A stretch of 64,000 bases of DNA from Ramlibacter rhizophilus (GCF_004681965.1 NZ_SMLL01000003.1:310001-374000); one strand, 5' to 3'. Positions 7,446 through 15,531 are shown, counted from the first letter of the stretch. A program made the numbers and translations. The notes: generated by a model not told the origin, from the sequence alone.

Positions 7446-8450
7446 ATGGAAAACCTCGACGTCATCGTCCTGCGCAGCCTGCGCGACTGGCGCCTGGCCG
7501 GGCGGCGGGCGCTGCTGGCCACGGTGGTGCGCACCTGGGGCTCTTCGCCGCGGCCGGTCGGCTCCATCATGGCCCTGTGCGAGGACGGCTCGGTGGTCGG
7601 TTCGGTCTCCGGCGGCTGCATCGAGGACGACCTGATCCACCGCCATGCGCACGGCAATGCCATCCCCGACGGTCCGCCGGCCTTCGTCAAGTACGGCGTT
7701 TCCGCCGACGAGGCGCATCGCTTCGGCCTGCCCTGCGGCGGCACGCTGGAGCTGCTGCTGGAATACCAGCCCGATGCGCAGCACCTGCGCGCGCTGGTGG
7801 AGATGCTGGATGCCGGGCGCCTGGTGCGGCGGGCCACCCGCCTGGTCGACGGCGCGGCCACCCTTGCGCCCATCGACCGGCCCGAACCCCTGCGCCTGGA
7901 CAGCGGCGAACTCGTGAACCACTTCGGCCCCGAGTACCGCATGCTCCTCATCGGCGCCGGCCAGCTCACCGAATACCTGGCGACCATGGCGCTCTTCAGC
8001 GGCTTCGCCGTCACGGTGTGCGACCCGCGCGAGGAGTACCACCGTGCCTGGCAGGTGCCCGCAGCGCGCCTGGTGACCGGGATGCCCGACGATGCGGTGA
8101 CCGCCTTCCGCCCCGACGCGCGCAGCTGCGTGGTCGCCCTCACGCACGACCCCAAGCTGGACGACCTCGCGCTGCTGGAGGCCTTGGAAAGCGAGGCCTT
8201 CTACGTCGGCGCCATCGGCAGCCGCCGCAACAACCAGGCGCGGCGCGAGCGGCTCATCGAGCATTTCGGCCAGACCGAGGCTTCGCTTGCGCGCCTGCGC
8301 GGCCCCATCGGCATCTACATCGGCAGCAAGACGCCGCCGGAGATCGCGGTGAGCGTCATGGCCGAGATCCTGGCCGTGAAGAACGGCGTGCCGCTGCCGC
8401 GCGAGATGTCCGTGGCCGCAGCCAAGGCGGCCAGCGGCATCGGGGAATGA
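7446..8450 (+). CDS. xdhC: XdhC-family molybdenum cofactor insertion/maturation protein
   Basis: XdhC/CoxI family protein of 334 residues. XdhC binds molybdenum cofactor, promotes its sulfuration and helps insert it into xanthine dehydrogenase-type enzymes in the cytoplasm. The N-terminal XdhC_CoxI domain has TWGSSPRPVGSIMAL and GSVSGGCIEDDL. The C-terminal Rossmann-like domain has MLLIGAGQLTEYLATMA and ends with FYVGAIGSRRNNQARRERL and PIGIYIGSKTPPEIAVSVMAEI. An in-frame ATG at 7437 is also possible. The stop overlaps the MobA-like gene start (ATGA). xdhA and xdhB lie 53 kb away at the right end of the window, so this copy may serve those subunits or another molybdo-hydroxylase outside the window. 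Confidence 0.92.
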   Translation: MENLDVIVLRSLRDWRLAGRRALLATVVRTWGSSPRPVGSIMALCEDGSVVGSVSGGCIEDDLIHRHAHGNAIPDGPPAFVKYGVSADEAHRFGLPCGGTLELLLEYQPDAQHLRALVEMLDAGRLVRRATRLVDGAATLAPIDRPEPLRLDSGELVNHFGPEYRMLLIGAGQLTEYLATMALFSGFAVTVCDPREEYHRAWQVPAARLVTGMPDDAVTAFRPDARSCVVALTHDPKLDDLALLEALESEAFYVGAIGSRRNNQARRERLIEHFGQTEASLARLRGPIGIYIGSKTPPEIAVSVMAEILAVKNGVPLPREMSVAAAKAASGIGE

Positions 8451-9007
8451 GCATGCCGGATCTGCCCGTGGTGCTGGTGCTGGCCTCCGGCCGGGGCACG
8501 CGCTTTCTCGCCTCCGGCGGCGAGGGCTCCAAGCTCCAGGCGCTGCTGGCTGGCCGGCCGGTCCTGGAGTGGACGGTGGATGCCGTGCGCCGCAGCGGCC
8601 TGCCGATGCACGTGGAGCAGGGCGCCCATGCCGGCATGGGAGACAGCATCGCCGCGGCGGTGCGTACCCACGCGACGGCGCCCGGATGGCTCATCCTTCC
8701 CGGCGACCTGCCGCTGGTCGCGCCGCAGACGCTGCGCCTGATCGCCGGGCAGCTCGCCTCGCATGCGCTGGTCGCACCCGTGTTCCAGGGGCGGCGAGGC
8801 CATCCGGTGGGGTTCTCGCGGCTTTTCGGCGAGCGGCTGATGGCCCTGCAGGGGCCGCAAGGGGCGGGCGCGCTCCTGGCCGGCGTGGCCCCGCTGCACC
8901 GGGTGGCGGTGGAGGATGCGGGCGTGGTGACGGACATCGACACCGTGTCCGATCTGCAGGAAGCAGAACGCGCGATGAGGTCAAAACTACGTGATCCGAT
9001 CGAATAA
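8447..9007 (+). CDS. MobA-like NTP transferase (molybdenum cofactor)
   Basis: Nucleotidyltransferase of the MobA/MocA-like family, 186 residues. MocA-type enzymes attach CMP or GMP to molybdopterin before insertion into molybdoenzymes. The N-terminal nucleotide-binding loop LASGRGTRFLASGGEGSKL (about residues 12-30) is a modified GxGxR...K signature. LILPGDLPLV (about residues 82-91) is the metal/nucleotide-binding Asp region, and PVFQGRRGHPVGFS is a typical later motif. Translationally coupled to xdhC by ATGA; a second ATG lies six bases further on. Coupling to xdhC supports a cytidylyl- or guanylyltransferase role for a xanthine dehydrogenase-type enzyme; the nucleotide cannot be decided here. 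Confidence 0.85.
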   Translation: MSMPDLPVVLVLASGRGTRFLASGGEGSKLQALLAGRPVLEWTVDAVRRSGLPMHVEQGAHAGMGDSIAAAVRTHATAPGWLILPGDLPLVAPQTLRLIAGQLASHALVAPVFQGRRGHPVGFSRLFGERLMALQGPQGAGALLAGVAPLHRVAVEDAGVVTDIDTVSDLQEAERAMRSKLRDPIE

Positions 9008-9061
9008 GTAGTCTCAAGCGGTTAAAGTTCGCCCTGATTTCGATCTCGGGGAGGCTTCATC

Positions 9062-9439
9062 GTGGGCGAGGAATGGCTGCGCCGGCTGGGCGCGGAGCTG
9101 GGTGGGGCCGCGCTGGTCCCCAACGCCGAGGGGCTGTGCGCCCTCACGTTCGAGGGGGTCGCCATCACGCTCAACCTCCATCCGCACGCGGGCGCACTCA
9201 CCCTTCGCAGCGTCGTGGGTGGACTGCCCGAGGAGGGGTTCGAAGCGCTGGCGCTCCAGTTGCTCGCCGCCAGCCTCGGCCCGCAGGGCCTGGCGATGGA
9301 CGCCCGGGGCGTGGTGTACCTCACCCGGCACCTGTCCGGCGCGGCGAGCCGGCAGCATCCCTGGCACGAGGTGTTCACCCGCTTTGCGCGGCAGGCGGCC
9401 GCATGGCAGCGGCGGCTCCCGCAGCCTTGGGAGCACTAG
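9062..9439 (+). CDS. CesT-like type III secretion chaperone, first of a tandem pair
   Basis: Small protein of 125 residues with the CesT/Tir-chaperone layout: helix (WLRRLGAELGG), strands LCALTFEGVAITLNLHPHAG and LTLRSVVGGLPEEG, a Leu-rich helix (FEALALQLLAASL), a strand GVVYLTRHL, and a C-terminal helix (FTRFARQAAAWQRRL). Class I chaperones of this fold bind effector N termini before type III secretion. GTG 9062 is chosen because GGGGAGG lies 7 bases upstream. The next gene is a second protein of the same fold, starting one base after this stop. No type III apparatus gene is in the window. Fold call is by pattern only; a YbjN-type or other chaperone-like fold remains possible. Confidence 0.62.
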   Translation: MGEEWLRRLGAELGGAALVPNAEGLCALTFEGVAITLNLHPHAGALTLRSVVGGLPEEGFEALALQLLAASLGPQGLAMDARGVVYLTRHLSGAASRQHPWHEVFTRFARQAAAWQRRLPQPWEH

Positions 9440-9844
9440 GTGCACGCGCCCGACTTTCTCCACGAACTGGCCGCCACCCTGGGCCTGCCGGCGCTCCAAC
9501 CCGACGCGCACGGCGCCTGCAGCCTGCGCTGGCGCGGGGTGCACCTGGACCTGCAGGCCAGCGAAGCCACGGGGCAGCTGTGCGTGACCGCGCGCGTGGG
9601 CCATGCCGTGCTGTCCAACCGGCGCACCCTCTGCGCCGGCCTGCTGCTGGCCAACCTGTACCTCACCGAGAACGGACGCCCGCATGCGGTCATGGACCCG
9701 CTGGGCGAACAGGTCGGCCTGTGCCACGCCCTGCCGCTGTCGGACTGCAGCGGCGCGGTGCTCGTGGACCGGGTCGAGCGCCTCGCCATCGCCTGCCGCG
9801 AACTGCGGGAGCGACTGGTGGCGCAGCAGCTGATCGTGGCCTGA
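9440..9844 (+). CDS. CesT-like type III secretion chaperone, second of a tandem pair
   Basis: Protein of 134 residues that fits the CesT pattern better than its upstream neighbour: FLHELAATLGLPALQPDAHG, CSLRWRGVHLDLQA, LCVTARVG, a helix ending LLLANLYLTENG (the usual LLxxN signature), strands AVMDPLGEQVGLCHALPLSD, and a final helix VDRVERLAIACRELRERL. Class I chaperones bind one effector each, often encoded beside them. The GTG at 9440 directly follows the preceding TAG and has GGAG 7 bases upstream. The protein encoded 18 bp downstream, proline-rich with a cysteine-rich hydrophobic tail, is the natural candidate client. Confidence 0.7.
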   Translation: MHAPDFLHELAATLGLPALQPDAHGACSLRWRGVHLDLQASEATGQLCVTARVGHAVLSNRRTLCAGLLLANLYLTENGRPHAVMDPLGEQVGLCHALPLSDCSGAVLVDRVERLAIACRELRERLVAQQLIVA

Positions 9845-9862
9845 ACGTCCTGGAGATCGCCA

Positions 9863-10303
9863 ATGGCTGAAGTCTCATCACCCCGACGCCCTTCGCTCGC
9901 GCCCTTGCAGCTCGAGGGCAAGCCGATCATGGAGGCCGAACCCGTGGTCTTCCACGTGCCCGTGCAGGACGCGGTGGACGTGGCCCCCACCGCGCTGCCC
10001 ATGCAGGTGGCGCCGCTCACGCGGGCACCCCAGCCGAGCCCCGACTCCACCGCCTCGCCCACCGTGCAGTCCATGGAGGACCCGCCGGACCCCGAGACCT
10101 TCGCGCGCCACAGCGCCGAAGCCCTGGCCCAGGCCGTCGCCGCGCCCGAGGAGGCACGGCCCGGCGCCCTCCTGGCCTGCCTGGACCGCTGGTGCGTGAC
10201 GCCCGTGTGCTGTGGCGACCGTGAACTCGCCTGCTGCTGCTGCGTGCTGCTGACCGTCGGCGCCGTCGTTGGCGCGGTGCTGGGGGAGGGCGGGGCTTAT
10301 TGA
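9863..10303 (+). CDS. Pro-rich protein with Cys-rich hydrophobic tail; candidate chaperone client
   Basis: Protein of 146 residues with no recognised family. Residues 1-75 are low-complexity and Pro/Ser/Val-rich with no hydrophobic signal peptide, as expected for a flexible N terminus. A short helical section follows ([14 protein letters not shown]). The tail holds [14 protein letters not shown], a run of four cysteines, then a Val/Gly/Ala membrane-like helix ending GEGGAY. A TGGAGA ribosome site lies 6 bases before the ATG. Position directly behind two CesT-like genes suggests a secreted or membrane-inserted effector-like substrate; this is inference. The last bases overlap the convergent flavin oxidoreductase gene by 7 bp. 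Confidence 0.65.
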   Translation: MAEVSSPRRPSLAPLQLEGKPIMEAEPVVFHVPVQDAVDVAPTALPMQVAPLTRAPQPSPDSTASPTVQSMEDPPDPETFARHSAEALAQAVAAPEEARPGALLACLDRWCVTPVCCGDRELACCCCVLLTVGAVVGAVLGEGGAY

Positions 10304-11283
10304 GCGGCCATCACCTGCGCGGCGATCTCATAGGAGCGCAGCCGCGCCGCGTGGTCATGGATCTGCGCCGCGATCATGAGTTCGTCGGCCTGCGTGCGCT
10401 CGATGAACTCCTGCAGGCGCTGGCGCACGGTCTGGGGTGAGCCGATGGCGGTGCAGGACAGCACCTCGTCGAGCATGGCGCGCGGCCCGGGCGGCAGGGT
10501 GTCCAGGAAGCCCGCGCGCGGCGGCGGCAGCTTGGAGGGGCGGCCCGTGCGCAGGTTCACGAAGGCCTGCTGGGCCGAGGTGGCCAGCAGCGCGGCCTCC
10601 TCGTCGGTGGGCGCGGCAAAGACGTTGAAGCCCAGCATGACGTGAGGTTTCGCCAGCTGCGCCGAGGGCTTGAAGCCCGAGCGGTACAGGTGGACAGCCT
10701 GCATCATCAGCGCCGGTGCGAAGTGCGAGGCGAAGGCGAAGGGCAGGCCCAGCATGGCCGCGAGCTGCGCCCCGAAGAGGCTGGACCCGAGGATCCACAC
10801 CGGCACCTTGGCGCCGCGCCCCGGCACCGCGCGCACGGCCTGGCGCGGCTCGTCCGAGAGGAAGTCCATCAGCTCGACCACGTCCTGCGGAAACTGGTCG
10901 GGGTCCGAGGCCAGGTCGCGCCGCAGCGCGCGGGCGGTCTGCGGGTCCGAGCCCGGTGCGCGGCCCAGGCCCAGGTCGATGCGGCCGGGGTAGAGCGCCT
11001 CCAGGGTGGCGAACTGCTCGGCGATCACGAGCGGCGAATGGTTCGGCAGCATGATGCCGCCGGCCCCGACGCGGATGCTGCGGGTTGCACCGGCCACGTG
11101 GCCGATCAGCACGGCGGTGGCGGCGCTGGCGATCCCGGGCATGCCATGGTGCTCGGCGAGCCAGAAGCGGCGAAAGCCCAGCGACTCGGCATGCTGGGCG
11201 AGCGAGACGCTGTTGCGGAACGATTGCGCGGCATCGCTGCCTTCGGCGATGGGCGCGAGGTCGAGGACGGAGAGGACGGTCAT
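10297..11283 (-). CDS. LLM class flavin-dependent oxidoreductase
   Basis: Luciferase-like (bacterial luciferase alpha-chain fold) oxidoreductase of 328 residues, close in pattern to the MsnO8/YhbW-like group that uses reduced FMN. Visible are [19 protein letters not shown] (residues about 35-53), [23 protein letters not shown], the [15 protein letters not shown] motif, and [25 protein letters not shown]. Substrate unknown. The gene is divergent from the thiolase-like gene, with 59 bp between start codons, so the two may share a control region. Confidence 0.92.
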   Translation of the reverse strand: MTVLSVLDLAPIAEGSDAAQSFRNSVSLAQHAESLGFRRFWLAEHHGMPGIASAATAVLIGHVAGATRSIRVGAGGIMLPNHSPLVIAEQFATLEALYPGRIDLGLGRAPGSDPQTARALRRDLASDPDQFPQDVVELMDFLSDEPRQAVRAVPGRGAKVPVWILGSSLFGAQLAAMLGLPFAFASHFAPALMMQAVHLYRSGFKPSAQLAKPHVMLGFNVFAAPTDEEAALLATSAQQAFVNLRTGRPSKLPPPRAGFLDTLPPGPRAMLDEVLSCTAIGSPQTVRQRLQEFIERTQADELMIAAQIHDHAARLRSYEIAAQVMAAQ

Positions 11284-11342
11284 GAGGGATCGTATTGTGC
11301 GGACGCACTACCATGCCCGTTTTCCGAGCCGGAATTCACCCC

Positions 11343-12530
11343 ATGCAGTTCGAAGCCGCCTACATTCCCGCGCCCCTCATGTGGTCCTCACCGTTCGTGC
11401 GCTGGCAGGGCGCCACCGCCGACGTCTCCAGCCTCGATCTGGCCGTGCAGGTCACCCGCGACGCCCTGGCCGCACGCCGCTTCGACGGCGGGCGCGTGGG
11501 CCAGCTGGTCTATGGCAGCACCGTGCCGCAGGCCGGCAGCTTCTATGCCGCGCCGCTGATCGCGGCGCGCCTGGGCCTGGCGGGCGTGGGTGGCCCGACC
11601 GTGGCCCAGGCCTGCGCGACTTCGGTGGCCTGCGTGGCCCAGGCCGCGGCGGCCTCGCAGCTGGCCGCAGGCGAGCTGCAGCTGGTGGTGACCGCCGACC
11701 GCATCAGCAACGGACCGCTGCTGGTCTATCCGCGCTCCGCCGGCATGGGCGGCGCGCCGCAGACCGAGCACTGGGTGCTCGACTCCTTCGCGGCCGATCC
11801 CTGGACCGGCGAGTCCATGGTCCACACCGCCGAAGCCACGGCCAGCGACGGCGGCTTCACGCGCGCGCAGTGCGACGAGCTCACGCTGCTGCGCTTCAGC
11901 CAGTACCAGCGGGCGCTGGCGGACGACCGCCGCGCGCAGCGCGCCTACTTCCAGCCCATCGTGATCCGCCAGCGCAAGGGCGAGCGGGTGATCGAGGCCG
12001 ACGAGGGCGTGGCCGACTACAGCGCCGAGGGCCTCGCCGCCCTCAAGCCGTCGCTGCCCGGCGGCGTGACCACGCCCGGCACGCAGACGCACCCGGCCGA
12101 TGGCGCGGCCGGCCTCGTGGTGTGCGGGCGGGAGGATGCGCGCGCGCTCGCGGGCGGCGAGGGCGTGGTGCGCCTGCTGGCGGCGGGCTTCGCGCGGGCC
12201 GAGAAGGGCCGCATGCCCAAGGCGCCGGCGCTGGCCGCGCAGCGCGCGCTGGCGAGCGCCGGGCGCAATGCGGGCGAGCTGGCGGCCGTGGTCACGCACA
12301 ACCCGTTCGCGGTCAACGACCTGTGGCTCTCGCAGCAGCTGGGGATTCCGCTGGAGCGCATGAACGCGCTGGGCTGCAGCCTGATCTACGGGCATCCGCA
12401 GGGCCCCACCGGCATGCGCGGCATCGTGGAGCTGGTGCAGGCCCTGCGCGCGCAGGGCGGCGGCCTGGGCCTGTTCACTGGCTGCGCGGCCGGCGACATG
12501 GGCGCCGCGCTGCTGCTGTCGGTGCAATGA
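11343..12530 (+). CDS. Thiolase family protein
   Basis: Thiolase-superfamily protein of 395 residues. The N-terminal active Cys lies in AQACATSVACVAQAA (about residue 87), the catalytic His region is LIYGHPQGPTGMRGIVELV, and the C-terminal Cys loop is FTGCAAGDMGAALLLSVQ, replacing the usual CxGxG. The N-terminal half diverges from classical acetyl-CoA acetyltransferases (FEAAYIPAPLMWSSPFVRW), as in the distant 'thiolase family protein' groups of Burkholderiales. ATG 11343 is preferred over an upstream in-frame ATG at 11295 because conserved sequence begins there. It ends in an ATGA overlap with the small oxidoreductase-like gene. Probable role: condensation or thiolysis of an acyl-CoA; substrate unknown. 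Confidence 0.82.
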   Translation: MQFEAAYIPAPLMWSSPFVRWQGATADVSSLDLAVQVTRDALAARRFDGGRVGQLVYGSTVPQAGSFYAAPLIAARLGLAGVGGPTVAQACATSVACVAQAAAASQLAAGELQLVVTADRISNGPLLVYPRSAGMGGAPQTEHWVLDSFAADPWTGESMVHTAEATASDGGFTRAQCDELTLLRFSQYQRALADDRRAQRAYFQPIVIRQRKGERVIEADEGVADYSAEGLAALKPSLPGGVTTPGTQTHPADGAAGLVVCGREDARALAGGEGVVRLLAAGFARAEKGRMPKAPALAAQRALASAGRNAGELAAVVTHNPFAVNDLWLSQQLGIPLERMNALGCSLIYGHPQGPTGMRGIVELVQALRAQGGGLGLFTGCAAGDMGAALLLSVQ

Positions 12531-12763
12531 GTTCGCCGCCGCTCGGCGACCTGGCCATCGCCCGCGCGCGCATCGCGAACCTGCAGGCCCGGCTCTCGGC
12601 GGCGCAGGTGGCCTTCCGCGCGCCGCCGCCCGAGCCGGACACCTGCTGCGGTCGCGGCTGCAACGGCTGCGTGTGGGAGGGCTTCTACGAAGCCCTGGAC
12701 CGCTGGCTGGAGGAGGGCGCCGCGCGGGTGGACGACGTCGCCCGGGAGCGTGGGCGCGCCTAG
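12527..12763 (+). CDS. Oxidoreductase-like domain small protein
   Basis: Protein of 78 residues carrying the compact motif PEPDTCCGRGCNGCVWEGFY (residues about 34-53), the signature of the 'oxidoreductase-like protein, N-terminal' domain. In larger proteins this Cys-rich segment precedes redox domains; free-standing copies are common in Betaproteobacteria. Four closely spaced cysteines could bind a metal or Fe-S cluster. Translation is coupled to the thiolase-like gene (ATGA overlap), and the stop overlaps the 3' end of the convergent YbhB gene by 4 bp. Confidence 0.82.
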   Translation: MSSPPLGDLAIARARIANLQARLSAAQVAFRAPPPEPDTCCGRGCNGCVWEGFYEALDRWLEEGAARVDDVARERGRA

Positions 12764-13218
12764 CCGAAGCGCCCTTCGATCTGCGCCTTGGCCAGCGTTC
12801 GATGGCCGTAGGCGCGCTCGAAGTCGTCGATGGTCCAGGCCTTGCCGGTCTCCACGTTCAGGGGGTCGCTGGAGGCGAAGACCGCGAAGCGGTAGGTGTG
12901 CGTGCCGTCGGGCGGCGCCATGCCCTCGTAGGCCTGCGCGCCGCTGGTGGTGCGGCCCGTCACACCGTCCAAGGCCTCGCCGGCGCGGATGTCCACCACC
13001 TCGCCCGCGCGCGGCACGTCGAAGACGTTCCAGTGCACCCAGACCTTGCCGGTGGGCTTCACGGCGTCCGGGTCGTCGGCCACGATGGCGAGATAGCGGG
13101 CGCCCGCGGGAACGCCGTGCAGCGTGAGCGACAGCGGCTGGTCCTCGCCGCCCTTGGAGCGGCTGGCGTGCACCTGCTGGATCTGGCCGTCGGCGATGCT
13201 GGCGGAAGTCAGTTGCAT
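12760..13218 (-). CDS. YbhB/YbcL family Raf kinase inhibitor-like protein
   Basis: Phosphatidylethanolamine-binding-protein fold of 152 residues. Family motifs: LSLTLHGVPAGARYLAIVADDPDAV, VWVHWNVFDVP (the pocket His-Trp region), a truncated glycine loop (GRTTSGAQAYEGMAPPDGTH), and YRFAVFASSD. The substrate or partner of bacterial YbhB proteins is unsettled. The start at 13216-13218 (MQLTSAS) is chosen over the upstream ATG at 13248 because AGGAG lies about 8 bases before it and it begins at the conserved N terminus. Convergent with the oxidoreductase-like gene. Confidence 0.92.
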   Translation of the reverse strand: MQLTSASIADGQIQQVHASRSKGGEDQPLSLTLHGVPAGARYLAIVADDPDAVKPTGKVWVHWNVFDVPRAGEVVDIRAGEALDGVTGRTTSGAQAYEGMAPPDGTHTYRFAVFASSDPLNVETGKAWTIDDFERAYGHRTLAKAQIEGRFG

Positions 13219-13244
13219 GGCGGGGGCTCCTGGGCGCTGTCCGT

Positions 13245-13457
13245 TCACGCGGCCTGCGGTGCCTCGACCGGGGGCGTGCCCTGCTTGAAGGCCTGCCGCA
13301 GCTGGCTGCGGAACTCCGGCGTGTCCTCGTGCCCGTGAACGGCCGAGGCATGCTGCACGGCGGCTTCGAGCAGTTCGTCGTCCGAGTCCGCCGCGATGGC
13401 GACCGTGCAGTGCGAATCGCTCGGGATCTCACGGCAGTCGATGTACTTGCGGGTCAT
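13245..13457 (-). CDS. DUF1059 domain small protein
   Basis: Protein of 70 residues matching DUF1059: MTRKYIDCREIPSDSHCTVAIAADSDDELLEAAVQHASAVHGHEDTP, with the characteristic early Cys residues and the AxxHxxxxHG-type segment (QHASAVHGH). These are short, soluble and uncharacterised proteins. GGAGACT lies just upstream of the ATG. It sits 26 bp upstream of the YbhB gene on the same strand, so the two are probably co-transcribed. The 225 bp between it and the DUF924 gene holds no gene I can support. Confidence 0.88.
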   Translation of the reverse strand: MTRKYIDCREIPSDSHCTVAIAADSDDELLEAAVQHASAVHGHEDTPEFRSQLRQAFKQGTPPVEAPQAA

Positions 13458-13682
13458 GGCAGTCTCCTTCCGATCGGCGCGGCGAATGCCGCCACCCAAT
13501 CTAGGCCGCATCGCGGGGCGGGTGCAAGCACAGCGGGCCGGGCCGCTGCCGCGCCGGCCTGCCGACCGTGGCTGTCGTCGCGGCGTCGTGGGCGAGGCGC
13601 GGGTCCTGTGCGATGCTTGGCGACTCTGCGCGGCGCAGCATTCGCCGCCGCGGCAGCTTGCACATCGATAGGACAGCACGAG

Positions 13683-14222
13683 ATGGAAACCCCTCCCGAC
13701 GAGGTCCTCGCGTTCTGGCGCGAGGCCGGGCCCGAGCGCTGGTTCAAGAAGGACGAACAGTTCGACGCGCAGTTGCGCACCCGCTTCCTGGCCGCGCACG
13801 AGGCCGCCGCGCGCGGCGAACTCGAGGGCTGGAGCGGCTCGGCCGACGGTGCGCTGGCGCTCCTCATCCTGCTGGACCAGTTCCCGCGCAATGCCTTCCG
13901 CGGCACGCCGCGCATGTTCGCCACCGACGCGCAGGCGCGCGCCATCGCCGACCGCGCCATCGCGGCCGGGCTCGACGCGGCGGTGGAGCCTGCGCTGCGC
14001 GCCTTCTTCTACCTGCCCTTCGAGCATTCGGAGTCGCTGGCCGACCAGCACCGCGCGGTGGAACTCACGCAAGCGCTGGACGCCGAGACGCACCGCTGGG
14101 CGGTGATCCACCGGGACATCATCGAGCGCTTCGGGCGCTTTCCGCATCGCAACACGCTGCTCGGGCGCGTGACGACGCCTGACGAGCAACGCTTCCTGGA
14201 CGAAGGCGGGTTCGCGGGATGA
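13683..14222 (+). CDS. DUF924 family protein
   Basis: Protein of 179 residues of the DUF924 family (TPR-like, all-helical; molecular role unknown). The signatures are present in order: VLAFWREAGPERWFKKDEQF at the N terminus, LLILLDQFPRNAFRGTPRMF (about residues 59-78), FFYLPFEHSESLADQ, and HRDIIERFGRFPHRNTLLGR near the C terminus. Length is normal for the family. The stop overlaps the cytochrome c start (ATGA), so the two are translationally coupled; no functional link is known. Confidence 0.93.
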   Translation: METPPDEVLAFWREAGPERWFKKDEQFDAQLRTRFLAAHEAAARGELEGWSGSADGALALLILLDQFPRNAFRGTPRMFATDAQARAIADRAIAAGLDAAVEPALRAFFYLPFEHSESLADQHRAVELTQALDAETHRWAVIHRDIIERFGRFPHRNTLLGRVTTPDEQRFLDEGGFAG

Positions 14223-14689
14223 AGCCGCTGGCCGTGGGCGCCGTCGGTGTCGCGGTGGCGGTGGTCGGCGCCTTGTGGTTCTTCACGCCCCGCGGGCAGC
14301 CAGAGGGCGTCGTGCTGCGCACCGACGACGCCGCGGTGCTCGCGCGCGGACAGGCCCTGTATGCGCAGCACTGCGCCGCCTGCCATGGCGCGCAGCTGCA
14401 GGGTCAGCCGAACTGGCGCGAGCGCAACGCGCAGGGCCTGCTGCCCGCGCCGCCGCACGACGCGAGCGGCCACACCTGGCACCACCCGGACGCCGTGCTC
14501 TTCGACATCACCAAGCACGGGGTGGCCAAGGCCGCCCGCATGCCGGACTACGTCTCGGCCATGCCGGCTTATGCCGGTGTGCTGAGCGACGAGGAGATCG
14601 TCGCGGTGCTGTCCTGGATCCGATCGACCTGGCCTTCGCACATCCAGCGACAGCACGAGGCGGTGAACGCGTCGGCGCGGTCGCGGTAG
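14219..14689 (+). CDS. Membrane-anchored monohaem cytochrome c
   Basis: Class I c-type cytochrome of 156 residues. An uncleaved signal or anchor helix (VGAVGVAVAVVGALWFF, about residues 6-22) is followed by the haem-binding motif CAACH at 52-56 and downstream Met candidates for the sixth ligand (MPDY and MPAY, about residues 113 and 121). The C-terminal helix DEEIVAVLSWIRSTWP packs on the haem as in family members. It would carry electrons on the periplasmic face of the inner membrane. Partner unknown; co-translated with the DUF924 gene. A repeat-rich region follows. Confidence 0.9.
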   Translation: MKPLAVGAVGVAVAVVGALWFFTPRGQPEGVVLRTDDAAVLARGQALYAQHCAACHGAQLQGQPNWRERNAQGLLPAPPHDASGHTWHHPDAVLFDITKHGVAKAARMPDYVSAMPAYAGVLSDEEIVAVLSWIRSTWPSHIQRQHEAVNASARSR

Positions 14690-14724
14690 AGGTCGCCATT
14701 CGTCAGTGGCGGGCGCGGTGCCCG

Positions 14725-15010
14725 ATCAAACACATCCGTTCGCCCTGAGCGTTTATTCACCGCGGCCAGGCCCGCGTGAAAGACATTCCCAATCAAACAC
14801 ATCCGTTCGCCCTGAGCCTGTCGAAGGGCTCGCGTGGTGGTCTCGCGCAATGGGCTTCGACAGGCTCAGCCCGAACGGTTGGGACCCGAACGGGTTTGGG
14901 GTTCGCTGTTTATTGAGAGCCTGTCGAAGGACTCGCGAATGGTCTCGCGCGATGGGCTTCGACAGGCCTGTCCTGAGCATCGTCGAAGGGCTCAGCCCGA
15001 ACGGTTGGGG
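14725..15010. repeat. Cluster of REP-type extragenic palindromes
   Basis: At least five half-sites of one palindromic unit: CCGTTCGCCCTGAGC at 14736-14750 and at 14803 onward (continuing CTGTCGAAGGGCT to 14830), the inverse GGGCTTCGACAGGCTCAGC at 14852 onward, and further degenerate copies at 14917-15005. Inverted pairs flank a short TCTCGCG-rich spacer, so each pair can fold into a long hairpin. The same unit occurs at 18.9 kb and inside xdhB at 61.6 kb. The whole 14690-15078 interval holds no gene. Confidence 0.85.
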
Positions 15011-15078
15011 GTGGGTCGGCTGCTCGTCCGTGCAGGACTTCAAATAGCTTTTCCTACGCTCCGTCGAAGCGCCCTGCC

Positions 15079-15531
15079 TCAAGGCCGCCGCGGCAACACG
15101 CGCACCCCGCCGCGGTCCAGCGGATGGCTTCCCCCTGCCGCGCTGCCGCTCCAGCCCTCGGCGGCCCACTGGCGGCTGCGCTCGTCCACGTCCACCGCGT
15201 CCGACTCGTGCAGCACCGAGGCGGCCAGCTCGGCTTGCCGCTCGTCACGCGCATGCACCACGAGCACGGTGCTGCCGCGCCGTGCGGCTTCCTCGTAGGT
15301 GTGGGCGTGGCCGGTGTTGGCCTGGTCCTCGGACGTGAAGATGCTGGCGAGAAAACCCGCGATGCCCTTGCGCCGGGGTGCGGATTCGTCCAGGCCGCGG
15401 TTGCCGCTGGCGAGCTCCGCCTCATGCTGCTCCAAGTGGATGTCGCTTCGCGCGATGCCGGCTTCCACCAGCCGGTCGAGCGCGCGCTGGGCGTCCGCGC
15501 GCTGGTCGAATGCTCCGATCACTGCTTGCAT
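15079..15531 (-). CDS. General stress protein 17M-like hypothetical protein
   Basis: Soluble protein of 150 residues. Residues 1-40 (AVIGAFDQRADAQRALDRLVEAGI, SDIHLEQHE) resemble the N-terminal fold of heat-induced/general stress proteins of the YflT/GspM type, in which a ferredoxin-like strand-helix pair is repeated. A second half-copy appears at VLVVHARDERQAELAASVLHESDAVDVDERS. The MQAVIG start (15529-15531) is preferred to an upstream ATG at 15564. The C-terminal 25 residues are Gly/Ser/Arg-rich and probably disordered. Function unknown. It lies downstream of nadC on the same strand with a 127-bp gap. Confidence 0.75.
   Translation of the reverse strand: MQAVIGAFDQRADAQRALDRLVEAGIARSDIHLEQHEAELASGNRGLDESAPRRKGIAGFLASIFTSEDQANTGHAHTYEEAARRGSTVLVVHARDERQAELAASVLHESDAVDVDERSRQWAAEGWSGSAAGGSHPLDRGGVRVLPRRP

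Noticed and set aside
8990..9062. PIP or hrpII box (TTCG pairs) ahead of the CesT-like genes
   Set aside because: Two TTCG groups are present but only 7 bases apart; the required 15-16-base spacing is not met.
14753..15169. Open frames across the REP clusters at 14.7-15.1 and 18.7-19.0 kb
   Set aside because: They encode the usual translated-palindrome peptides (such as VRAEPVEG, STGSGRTD) and overlap only repeats.
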